From Takashimella koratensis (lineage: Eukaryota > Basidiomycota > Tremellomycetes > Trichosporonales > Tetragoniomycetaceae), in assembly GCA_003116875.1 (NCBI GenBank), contig BCKT01000001.1:1049486-1113485 (forward strand): DNA of 64,000 nucleotides, in the 5' to 3' direction. Below the pieces are notes generated by a model. That model was not told the DNA's origin, ran no database searches, and saw nothing but the letters and a program-made list of their open reading frames with translations. This document shows, one piece after another, positions 39,066 to 48,846 of the stretch (within the stretch, counting starts at the first letter, position 1; every line of letters begins with the position of its first letter). Position numbers and translations under genes: made by a program.

Positions 39066-40454
39066 ATGGCAAACAAACGCTTACTCCCTCTTCACGCACA
39101 ACAAATCGACCCTTCCGCCACCTCTTCGGACCGAGCCTCGGCGCTCCATCCTTCACCCGCCACCACTTCCAGTGCCACTCGCCTCTCAGGACCCTCGAGC
39201 TCACCTTCCCTCGAGCGATCTGGACTTAGCCCACATTCTACTCCATCTGCTGCATTCGATTCGACTATTATCATACCCGTAGACGTCCCTCGGTCCGTCC
39301 GGCACACGCGGTTGAACGCAATTCTCACCGGTCGTCATCTCCCGCGTCCCGTCGATCCAACCCCCACTCCCACAGACTGTCCTGTCGAGGAAGGCGATCC
39401 ACCCACCCAGTCTGATCACTTCCACCGACCCGCGATGAACTCTGACATAGCAATCCGCCTCAAACTTCCTTCTTCCCCCAAATCATCCCCAGAGACCTTG
39501 TCTTCTCCACAAGCAGACACACGTCCCTGCCCCGGAGACCTCTTCGCCCACCTCTCCCCCGCCTCCTTCGATCCCGACATATCCGAATACTTTCGCCTTT
39601 TGTGGACGCACTACGGTGGCACCGTTCAGGGGTCCTCCTCTCGCTCCACCCCTTCCCTCCCCATCACCTTATCCATGCACTTCTCGGCGTCCGAAAAGAT
39701 CTCAGGCTTGCCAGCGGGCACCGGCAGCACAACGGTTAGTTGTCAATGGATTGTCGAATGTGTTCGACGGAAGGCGATCGTGCCCATTGATGAGTTCGTG
39801 AAGCTTTTTCCTTGGGAGGCAGGGAAGAGGTGCCTCAGCGAGGACGAGGAAGGGAGCCGCATTGGGAGGGGCGTAGACGATCACGAGAACCAACACGAGA
39901 CTACGTCTGAAAGTCAAGACCATCGGCGTAGATGGTGGCTTCGTCGGCGCCGGGAACCCAACTCAACCCCCGCGACCAGGTCCCCCTCTTACCCTTCTTT
40001 ACCAACAACCACGACCCTTTCCACCCCTTGTCCCTCAACCCCTCAGACAGGAACCACACTCGTCCTCTCCGTTGTCGAGCCAGCCAAATCGACTCTTCAA
40101 CCCTTGACCCAGATCATCCCGTCTGCAAGCTCGACGTCGTCGTCTTCGCCCTGCGACGAGTTTGACCCGACTACAGCCGAAAGCCCCCGCGCAGCGCAAC
40201 GGATGCGAAAAGCCGTTCGGAGGACGGTCAAGGCGCCGATCCCCCGGTCCAAAATCAAAGCGTACGATACACCAGGTCTCATCAGGCGATTGGAGGAGGT
40301 GTATGGTCCCGTGGAGAGTGAGGGGTTGGAAGCGGTGCATGTGGATATGGGGTGGATCATTGAGATCGTGGATGACGATGAGAACGAGGAAGAGGATGGC
40401 GGGGATGAGGCTCAGCAAAGAGGAGAGGAGAGGGAGTCCGAGGGTGATGAGTAG
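39066..40454 (+). CDS. Unassigned protein with a BRCT-like domain
   Basis: A single long reading frame of 462 residues with no introns needed. I do not recognise a named family. The first 160 residues are Ser/Pro/Thr-rich and probably disordered. Residues around 158-245 (about 39537-39800) look like one BRCT repeat: LFAHLSPASF, a helix with YFRLLWTHYGGTVQG, a strand LPITLSMHF and the terminal helix VSCQWIVECVRRKAIVPIDEF with the characteristic W-x-x-x-C pattern. After a low-complexity middle, a basic segment (RMRKAVRRTVKAPIPRSKIK, about 40200-40260) and VDMGWIIEIVDDDENEE precede an acidic tail. BRCT domains bind phosphopeptides in DNA repair and checkpoint proteins, so a nuclear role is possible but only inferred. 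It shares a promoter with UTP21. Confidence 0.75.
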   Translation: MANKRLLPLHAQQIDPSATSSDRASALHPSPATTSSATRLSGPSSSPSLERSGLSPHSTPSAAFDSTIIIPVDVPRSVRHTRLNAILTGRHLPRPVDPTPTPTDCPVEEGDPPTQSDHFHRPAMNSDIAIRLKLPSSPKSSPETLSSPQADTRPCPGDLFAHLSPASFDPDISEYFRLLWTHYGGTVQGSSSRSTPSLPITLSMHFSASEKISGLPAGTGSTTVSCQWIVECVRRKAIVPIDEFVKLFPWEAGKRCLSEDEEGSRIGRGVDDHENQHETTSESQDHRRRWWLRRRREPNSTPATRSPSYPSLPTTTTLSTPCPSTPQTGTTLVLSVVEPAKSTLQPLTQIIPSASSTSSSSPCDEFDPTTAESPRAAQRMRKAVRRTVKAPIPRSKIKAYDTPGLIRRLEEVYGPVESEGLEAVHVDMGWIIEIVDDDENEEEDGGDEAQQRGEERESEGDE

Positions 40455-40773
40455 GAGGCTTAAGGCGAAGGCGAGAAATGTTATCTCGTGTGGTTTAGCC
40501 AAAGTCAGGTAAGGGACGAGGGCCCTGTCAGTGTGGAAGAATGGAGAGGTCATGAAGCGCAAGGTCGCTGTTGATATCCCTGTGAATCAGTATAGCTTCA
40601 CTTTTCATTGTAGCGATATCCCATCAGCACATTCATAACGATCGGTAGTTGAGCGATGTAGAGACACCTCGTAATGGGCAAACGGGCGGGAGGGAGGCAA
40701 GCTAGGGGACCAGGCGAGACGCGTCTCCCTGATGAAGAGTGTATAATACATACAAGTAGAACCCTCTCATAGT
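40455..40773. other. Convergent intergenic region BRCT-like gene / PEX19
   Basis: The 319 bases contain the 3' ends of both genes. AT-rich runs at 40590-40640 and 40738-40760 may hold polyadenylation signals. No gene is seen; the antisense frame over 40035-40562 has hydrophobic runs but is a shadow of the coding strand. Confidence 0.4.
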
Positions 40774-41735
40774 CTACATGATGAGGCAATCTTCGCCTCC
40801 TCCCAAAGCCCCGAGCGCGCCAAGGTCCTGCACACGAATTATCAGCACACGCCCAAGGTCAACAACAGAGTGAAGCACTGATGAGGAGCATCAGGCAGGG
40901 GGGTGAAAGGTGTCGAGGGCAGGGAATTTGAAAAGCTGGGTATCACAGGCGACGCTGTACTCACCAAACCCTCTGGTAAATCACCCATAATCTCCTTTGG
41001 TGGCCCCCCAAGATCCTGCATCTCACCAACGAGTCTCGCAATCTCCTTCCCATCCCGATCATCGCTGTACCCGTCGCGCCGGAAAGTATCGACAATTTGT
41101 TGCACGATGCGGTGTTGTGATTTGTATTTCTCCAGGTCTTCTTTCGAGACTCCTGCAGGTGGTGAGGCGAGGTACCCTGGGTACTGCGTGGGTCAGCGAG
41201 TGCCCAGCGGTCAGGAGCAGCTTTGGGACGAGGATTGAGCTTGGGATGAGATGAAGCGTTTGGACGGAACGCTGTATCTCCACCACCTCCTCACTCACCT
41301 TGGAAGAAAGCTCGACCATGGGTTCCTCCAATACCTCTTTACTCATCAACTGCGTCATCATCCCATCTAGTAGTCCCCCCAAATCGTCATCATCATCTCC
41401 CAGCGCTGCTGGGTCCGCCGCGAGCTGCTGTAACAGCTTTGCGAGTCCTGCTGCATGGTCTGCGTCCTCCCCTTCGCCCGCGGCCGCAGCCGCGGAGGCA
41501 CCGCCTGCGTTGATCCCTTCCATCGCACGGCGGATGGTCTCTTCGAAACTTGGCGGAGGAGGGAGCGCGCCACTGGGACCTGCACCAGGTGTCCGGCTCG
41601 AGCTCGGACCGGCACCTGAACCGGCAGCGGCACGCGCCGAGGGATCGTTCAGACCCAATGCCTCGATACCGTCTTGAGAGAGGAGCATCTCCATCGCTCG
41701 CTGCCACGCTCGTTCTTCCTCCTCTGCTGTCATCT

Positions 41736-41768
<33 letters not shown>

Positions 41769-42449
41769 ATCGAGGCGTCGAGCGGGAGGGACCAGCAGCG
41801 CCGGAAGCAGTAGCAGCGGCACCAGCGGCAGCGGGGGAAGGAGCAGCGGCGGCGGCGGCGGCGGCGGCGAGAATATCGGGCATGGGTCCCGGGGGATTTG
41901 AGAGTGCAAGAGAGCGGAGGAGCTCCTCCATACCCGCCTCGAGGTCCGCGTCCAAGTCGTCATTGGAGACCGTGGCTGCGAGAGGGTTTTCGGCGGGAGC
42001 AGAGTCGGTAAGAGCAGCCACAGAGGTAGAGGCGGGCGGCGGATTGGATGGAGGGATGGTGGAGGAAGAATCACCGGGGGCAGGGCGCTTGGCTGGTGTG
42101 GCCGTGGAGGGCTTGTTGAATGACGCGAGGACGTCTAAGGGAAACAAGGGTCAACATGAGCTCCCGACCAGTGTGCTCGGTGGCAAAACGAGAGAAGAGG
42201 ACAGGTGGAGTAAAAGGTGGGAGGATGGGTAGAGTCGAGCAGACAAGGGGTGGAGGGGTTGGGGGAGGGAGGGGAAGAAGGGAAAGAGCAAGCAACAAGA
42301 CACGAAAGACACGGGAGGAAAAGCAGTCGCGAAGGAATGTGCAACCCAGTGCTCAACCCACCGTCGAGGTCATCGAGATCGTCGTCGTCTTCGTCTTCGT
42401 CTGCCTCGTCTGCCTTTGGATCCCGGTACGCGTCTGACGAAGCGGGCAT
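40774..42449 (-). CDS. PEX19: Peroxin PEX19, farnesylated peroxisomal membrane protein receptor
   Basis: Pex19 is the cytosolic chaperone and import receptor for peroxisomal membrane proteins. Four exons give about 400 residues. Exon 1 reads MPASSDAYRDPKADEADEDE with an acidic DDDDLDDLDG stretch, as in orthologues, then DVLASFNKPS, an N-terminal PEX3-docking-like region, and the conserved ADLEAGMEELLRSLA. The middle is Ala/Gly-rich (poly-Ala near 41850; a Gly-Ala repeat encoded by GGCTCC units at 41736-41768). The C-terminal globular domain shows FEETIRRAMEGINAGG, a helix with LMSKEVLEEPM, YPGYLASPPAGVS and LEKYKSQHRIVQQIVDTF. The last exon ends GGGEDCLIM, so the final four residues (bases 40777-40788) form a CAAX box, CLIM, for farnesylation, exactly as in known Pex19 proteins. 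Confidence 0.95.
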
Positions 42450-42882
42450 GGCGGTGGTGTGCGGTAGGCGAGGAGGTGTGGTAGATGGATGAAAGAGAGA
42501 GAGAGAGAGAGAGAGAACACGAGTCGGTCAGAGTCGTGCCCGTCATAACCGACAGAGGGGGGTCGGGGAATGCCACATTTGTGGTCGGGGATATCTTGTA
42601 TGGTGCACCCCCTTTACCCCTCGTGTTTGGTTCCGTCCTTCAGCCTACCATCTGATGGCCATCAAGGGGTCTGTGGTTGGGTGGTTGGTTGACTGATGGA
42701 TGATCGAGTGGACCCTGAACACACCACACCCACGGCCCATGCACACAGGAACGCGTCTAATCCCAATCCTAAGAATCCTAATCCCCCTGCCCACGCTGTG
42801 CTAATATCCGCCACAAACAACCTACCCCAATTCTAGATAGTATTTTTATTTTTTTTCGCTACGCCCTGGGCTCGTGCGCCTC

Positions 42883-42883
<1 letters not shown>

Positions 42884-42918
<35 letters not shown>
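42884..42918. repeat. TG dinucleotide microsatellite
   Basis: TG repeats for 35 uninterrupted bases in the PEX19/RAX2 promoter, about 415 bases upstream of the RAX2 start. Confidence 0.98.
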
Positions 42919-42919
<1 letters not shown>

Positions 42920-43281
42920 TCTGACTGTCAACATCCAGCGTTGGGCGCATCAACCAACACCTCGTGTACTTTTCCACTTCACACATCCAACATCCACTCT
43001 ACTCTCCTCACCCTCTACACCTACACCCACGCCTACTCTCACACAAAACACACATCGAAACAGGCTATCATCCACGCGACCTTCCCCCCCTCGACCCCCG
43101 CTTCACTCACAACTCGTCGCGACAAACACGACAACATCCAACCCCCACGACATGCTCATCGCGAGATAGTCTGTGCTCTGTTTCTCCTCCCGAGTTTGGC
43201 TCTCTCCATCGACAGCTCTTATCACAACACGTTCATTTAACTACCCAACCACCGTCACCCTCTCCCCAACCCCTTCTGCCC

Positions 43282-43282
<1 letters not shown>

Positions 43283-43325
<43 letters not shown>
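43283..43325 (+). repeat. C homopolymer tract of 43 bases before the RAX2 start
   Basis: An uninterrupted run of 43 cytosines on the plus strand ends seven bases upstream of the RAX2 start codon, so it would be in the 5' UTR of the mRNA. Such a run is prone to length error in sequencing and to slippage in vivo. Confidence 0.9.
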
Positions 43326-43332
43326 ACCCACC

Positions 43333-46300
43333 ATGGCGCCGCCATTACTCCCCCTCGCGGTGGCTGGCGCAGCCGCCATCCTCCCTGCTCTCGCATCATC
43401 CACCGCACCAAGTTCGCTCCCCAACATCGATTACTCCCGCATGGGCTCCGTCGCGATGACTGGCGCGTTCTCGGGTCTTGACTGGGCATCCTCTTCCTCT
43501 TCCGCCTCTTCCTCATCCTCTTCCTCCACCACCTACGCTGCCAACGCAGATACCATCGTCTCCGCTGCAAGCGACGGTACCCTCACCGTCCTCGGCAGCA
43601 CCAGCCCCGGCGGGGTCGTCAACGCCCTCTGCTGGTCCAATACCACCATCACCTCATCCGACTCGAGCACCAACGGGACCCTCTACATCGGCGGCTCGTT
43701 CTCCTCTGTCTCCAATACCTCCGCATCCAACATTGTCGCCTACTCACTTACCTCACATACCTTCCACGCTCTGTCATCCGGGGTCAGCGGGGCCGTCGAC
43801 GCGCTCTACTGCGACAACGCCAACAGCGAGGTCTGGGTAGGCGGGCAGTTTGGGGCCGCGTCAGGGTCGAGCGGAGGGAACGTTGCGCTGTGGTCGACAT
43901 CCGCTCAGTCGTGGCAGGCAGTCGGGTTTGGAGGGCTTGATGGCGTCGTTGAAACGATTTCGTCAAGTAGTGATGGGAAGAGCTTGTATTTCGGGGGAGA
44001 GTTCACCACCGCATTCACATCTTCCAACTCGTCAAGAACAGTGATGAACGGGACCGTCGGCATGGGCAACGTGACTTCCATTTCTTCCGCGCCGGGAAAC
44101 ACAACAACCACGGGTCACTCGGGATACCTCACTCCCTTCACCTTTGATACCTCTCAAGTCACAGTCACTGCGGGCCCACCTACCAACCAGACGCAGTACG
44201 CCGACCCGGACGTCCTCCTGTGCCCAGGGACAGGCTCGTGGGTCGCTGAAGATAACACCGAGGCCGCAATCGATATCACCTCCACGGGCCTGCTATACGG
44301 TGCCGGCGTGCGAGTCGCCAACGGTCTCGTCGAGGGTCGCGCAACCAACACTTTTTGCGTCACCTCGCTCCCGGACGAGACACTGCTCAACATGACCTAC
44401 ACCGATCCTGTGACGGGCGAGAACACGACATGCTGGTACGACTGCCCCCTTTCTTACGAGGTCACCGCGCAGGACTATGTCTTCACTGACGGTCCACGCA
44501 ATATGTCGGGTCTGCATATCGTCCTGCACACATGGACAGGCGCGGGTTCAGCGATCGACTGGTTTCAACTCTTGACGAGCGGCGCGTACGCCTCAGCCAT
44601 CAGCGCGAACAACGAGGCTAAATGCGGTGCAAACTCGTCAGTCACTACCAGCGGGTCATGGACCTCGGCAAATTCGGGAAACTCGTCGTATCTCTCTTCC
44701 AGTTCGACTTCTGCATCCGTCACCATCTCGCCCTACGTCGCTTCGGCGGCGTACTACGATGTATACCTGATGATTCCCGGGTGCACGGCTGCAGGTGACT
44801 GCGCACACCGCACCTCGGTCGAAGCGACTATCTTCCCACTTCAAAGCGGGATGGGGTGGACCAGTACCGTCAATGAACAGGTGCAAAACGATACCAACGT
44901 TCTCATCTACACCGGACCCGTCGACGCGAGCTCTTCATTATTCAACCCGACTGTCAACTTGTCAACGAGCAACGCAGCGAGCGGGAGCGTCATCGTTGCT
45001 TCGGGAGTCGAGTTTGTTCTTACTAGCATCAGCTCGAACTCTACCTCGTCGTCCAACTCTTCCTCCTCGTCCGCGTCCAACAGCACTTCGGCCTCGACGA
45101 ATAGCCGCGTAGCGTACGGGGTGTACGAGTACCAGCGCAACGCGACTGTCAACGCCGACTCGACCTTGTCTAACACTACCGAAACGACACTCACTCAGCT
45201 CGGGTTCACCCTCGACGCGGCACTCAACGCCACCTCCTCATCCTCCACTGTCTCAGTCAACGCGATTACCTCACTCAACGGCGTTCTCTACGTCGGCGGC
45301 GAGTTCTCATCTTCGGGCAATTTCGCAAATGTCCTTTCTGTCGGCAGCACGGTCGCACCTCTCGACTCGCAGGGTTTGAACGGAGTCGTCTATGCTGCTG
45401 CGACCGTCGGGAGTTACGTCTACTTTGGAGGCGCGTTCACATCGACTGTATCGGGGGGGACAGCACTGTCCTACTTGGCGCGCTACGATCCCTCGGCCAA
45501 AGCCTGGGCCGCCCTCGCTGGCGGCGTCGATGGCCTAGTCACCGGTCTCGCAGTCAGCTCAACCAACCTTGTCGTCACTGGAAACTTCTCAAACGTCCTT
45601 TCGTCCACTGGTACCGCTACGGCGTCGGGCGGCTACGCTGTGTACGATACCAAGGGCTCTGCGTGGTCCTCCACCGGTGTCGTGTATGGTAACGTCTCGG
45701 CCGTGGCTATCGCCTCGTCGTCGTCGTCCTTCCTCGCCGGTCGTGTCTCAGGGTCATCGGACAACTCGGTCGAGGGCGTGGCCACACTTTCCACGGGATC
45801 CAACGGCCAAGCGACCATTTCGTCCCTCTCCGGCGTGACATTCAGTACCACCGGCACGGCATCTACCAATGCCCGTCGGCGCCGATCGGTCGGGCCATCT
45901 TCACCGTCGCACTCGTGGCTGACCCGCTTCAGCCACGGGATCTTTGACCGCTCCATCTCCTCCACCCTCGTTTCCCGTGCAACGGCACCAACGATCGCTT
46001 CTCAGCCCGCAGACGCACCAGCCGTCCTCGCGGGTGCGTTCTGGTCAAACACCTCTCAGTCTGGCGTACCTGCAGTCACCATCCTCGGAGGCAACTTCTC
46101 GTCCGGGTCCAATATCGAGGGCGTCGCGTTTTACGCTTCGGGGAAGTTGACAGGGACAAGTACGCCAGTGACGGGTGTCGTGCGTGCGCTCGACGTCGCG
46201 GGCAACGATCTATATGTTGGCGGGTCGAATGTCAATGTCGCGAATGTCGGGTCGGGAGTGGTTGCGTACAATATGCTCTCGGGCACGTGGGTCAACAACG

Positions 46301-47738
46301 TCCCAAGTCTGAGTGAGTCAAGCGGTGTTTAGGCAAGAAAAGTATCTGAAGAGAGACAACTGACAAGGATCTCACTACACAGGCTCCAACGCCACTGTGA
46401 ACACGATCAAGACGAGGCTGAACACCAACACCCTCGTCGTTGGTGGTGAATTCACCACGGCCGGGTCGATCACTTGCCCTTCTTTGTGCTTGTTCGATAC
46501 TAACAGCGGCGCGTGGTCTGCGCCTGGCTCTGGCCTTTCGTCAGGCGAAGTCCGCGCCGTTGATTTTGCGGGCTCGACGTACGATATCCTCGTCGCTGCC
46601 GGCTCGTTTGTCCTTTCATCAGGGACTGTCGCCTACGTGGCTTCGTATTCGTTCGACAACTCGTCTTGGACGGCGCTTGGGTCGTTGCCTGGGCCCGCGC
46701 TCGCAGTGGCCGTAGATAACCTCAACGCGAGCAATGTCTTCGCCGCTGGGTACTCGACAACAGACGGTAGCAGTTACCTCCAGCGCTGGGATGGATCGGC
46801 CTGGTCCGCGGCGCCTAACAGCTCGGTCCTCCTTACGGGGAGTATCGTGCAGCAGCTCGCGTTTGTTCCGATGTCCAGTACCCACGCGGCCCGGGGCGCG
46901 ATCGAGGACGATAGGATGTTGATGGTCTCGGGTGATATCTACCTCCAGAGCCAAGGGAACGTCACAACTGCCTTGTTCGATGGCGCCAACTGGTACCCTT
47001 ACCTAGTGGGTACGACTTCTTCCGGCGCACTCGGTTCCGGGTCGCAGTTGGTTTGGTCTCAGTCAGCATTTAGTTTCGGTATCACCCACTACCTTGCCCG
47101 TGGGCTCGTCGTTCTCGTCGCTATCGCTATCGCCACAGGTCTTATCCTCTTACTCATCTTACTCATTCTCCTCGCGACCTACGCGATCCGTCGAGTGGAG
47201 CGTAACCGCCCTCAGCCGGATATCTACGAGAAAGACGGAAGCGACGTCTCGTCTACCCACCAACACGTGTTCAACAATGTTCAAGCGGCGCTGGAACAGT
47301 CGTTGGCGGGCGGTGCAATCGGCGCTGCTGCGGCAGGGAGCGGGAGTAAGAAGACGGCTCGGCAGTCTGGGTACAGTGGGGAGAGCGAATACGCGCCCGA
47401 CCCAGATGCGGACGTGGGACTTGTAGGCGCCGCAGCGGCACCGTATCGAGATGAGAGCGATGGGGACGCCGATGGGGAAGAGGATGAGCAAGGGAGGGAA
47501 ACGACAATGAGGTATGACTTTGATGGACCGGATCTCCAGCCGGGGGAGATGAGCATGAAAGCGGGTCAAAGAGTCGTGGTTCTGGATGATGAACAGAGTG
47601 ATGAGTGGTGGTATGCTCGGGATCCAGCGACGGGGAGAGAAGGCGTCGTTCCAGCAACGTATGGTGAGTAGTAAACGGTGATTGTGGTGATTGTCGGATC
47701 AGAGAACAGTTGCTAACGGTGTTTCTACAGTTTGGTAA
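43333..47738 (+). CDS. RAX2: RAX2-like cell polarity protein with C-terminal SH3 domain
   Basis: Rax2 is a large, glycosylated, type I plasma-membrane protein marking cell poles and bud sites in fungi. Three exons (43333-46312, 46383-47663, 47731-47738) give about 1,420 residues. A signal peptide MAPPLLPLAVAGAAAILPAL is followed by Ser-rich stretches and a long Asn/Ser/Thr-rich exoplasmic domain with repeated kelch-like blades of the form LYIGGSF, VWVGGQF, LYFGGEF, LYVGGEF, VYFGGAF. The single membrane segment is LVVLVAIAIATGLILLLILLI (about 47107-47180), then basic RRVERNR and about 100 cytoplasmic residues. The end, from about 47501, reads as an SH3 domain: MRYDFDGPDLQPGEMSMKAG, DEQSDEWWYARD and GREGVVPATYV, with final residues VW supplied by an 8-base last exon. 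Yeast Rax2 has a short tail, so this SH3 fusion is notable. ATG is placed after the C tract. Confidence 0.92.
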
Positions 47739-47861
47739 AGCGTTACAAAACGATACCCATTACAATGTCTCTCGGAAATCGCCTCAAATACACGGCGATA
47801 ATGTCTGAATCAACACTGGATGTCTCATCTCTCTTATTCGTAGAGCGATCAGCGATCGATC

Positions 47862-47884
47862 CGATTCGATTCGATTCGATTCGT
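47862..47884. repeat. CGATT pentanucleotide repeat
   Basis: CGATT is repeated about 4.6 times without interruption, downstream of the RAX2 stop. Confidence 0.95.
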
Positions 47885-48287
47885 TCCCTTACTTTATTCA
47901 ACTTTGGTTCACTCTTTCGAACACAGCTTGGACTCTCACTTTCGACTTGGTTTTCCCATTTTTAACGAACATTTGTGAAACGACAACTTGACGACCTCTC
48001 GCTCAAACTTCGGGCGACCTATCCACAGGCATCTCTTCTACTCCTCCTTCTTCTTCCTCCTCCTCCTCCTCCTCCTCTTCTCTTACCTCCCTTGACTCCT
48101 CTTCTTTGTTGGATATACCGTACCTACTATAAATCCATGAGCCGTACCCCATAATCCGCCCATCCGCCCATTTGCCCATACCCTGAGCGACGCACCTGGA
48201 CCAGACCTTCTTGGGCTCTAGTACGCATACATACATTTGGTGTCTATGAACTTGTTTCCATGCTGTAGTCATGCTAGTGCTGGCTCG

Positions 48288-48331
48288 TGAGGGCAGTGAG
48301 GGCAGTGAGGGCAGTGAGGGTAGCGAGGGTA
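48288..48331. repeat. GAGGGCAGT 9-bp minisatellite
   Basis: The 9-base unit GGGCAGTGA recurs three to four times, with a last copy diverged to GGGTAGCGA. It lies in non-coding sequence; in the minus frame it would give Leu-Pro-Ser repeats, which I do not take as a gene. Confidence 0.9.
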
Positions 48332-48846
48332 TGTTGTTTGTTGCTGACGATGGTGCCACTGCGGATGGGGACGGTGAGAGAGGCAGCTAGAGTGGGAAGC
48401 GGGGTTAGACTTTTAAACAGCGGGTGCAGGGTGTTTGGGCGGTGCCTGAGCGGGCTCTGTCAGGCGGATCCAGGGAATATGTAGGAGCAGGCGAGGAAAG
48501 GATTAGGGGACAGGGTCGGCGGGGATTAGGGAACAAACTAGGGATTAGGGATTAGATCTGGCTTGGCTGAAGCAGGCAGGCTGGGTGGCAGCTGACTGGG
48601 ATGTACTGTATGTATTTTCTCAACAGAGGACCACAGCTAGCAGGCACCCGAGCATCAACCACGCCCACGACACGGCACACGGCGACCGAGCTGGTTACAA
48701 CAACACTGGGCTCGCGGATAGACTTTGTCCTTTTCCATCTACTCCTCTAATCATCCTCTTCCTCCCCTCCTCTCCTCTCGTAACCTCGTATCCAGTCCCC
48801 TCGTCTCGTCGCGTCTCTGCATGTCCCCCGACTCGATTTGACAACA

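Larger units (their letters stand above)
42450..43332. promoter_or_regulatory. Intergenic region PEX19/RAX2 with homopolymer and dinucleotide tracts
   Basis: This 883-base divergent promoter contains a GA run (42491-42515), two TAATCC motifs (42758-42763, 42779-42784), a TG repeat at 42884-42918 and a C homopolymer of 43 bases at 43283-43325 only seven bases before the RAX2 ATG. A C/A-rich leader (42950-43280) precedes it. Translated products of this leader are not considered real. Confidence 0.6.
47739..48846. other. Intergenic region RAX2/ABC transporter with short tandem repeats
   Basis: No gene is supported in 1.1 kb. It holds a CGATT repeat (47862-47884), a CTC-rich purine/pyrimidine tract (48035-48085), a 9-base minisatellite GGGCAGTGA (48292-48330) and four GGATTA motifs within 60 bases (48500, 48523, 48542, 48549). 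The last 130 bases before the next start are C/T-rich. Confidence 0.5.

Noticed and set aside
40035..40562. Minus-strand frame of 175 residues with a membrane-like segment
   Set aside because: It lies antisense to the acidic tail of the BRCT-like gene; acidic codons read backwards give Leu/Ile/Ser, explaining the hydrophobic run.
42964..43332. N-terminal extension of the RAX2 frame through the C tract (poly-proline)
   Set aside because: The region is leader-like, the frame depends on homopolymer length, and the signal peptide starts at 43333.
48500..48558. Interstitial telomeric repeat
   Set aside because: The unit is GGGATTA with irregular spacing, not a regular TTAGGG array; better described as a cluster of GGATTA motifs.
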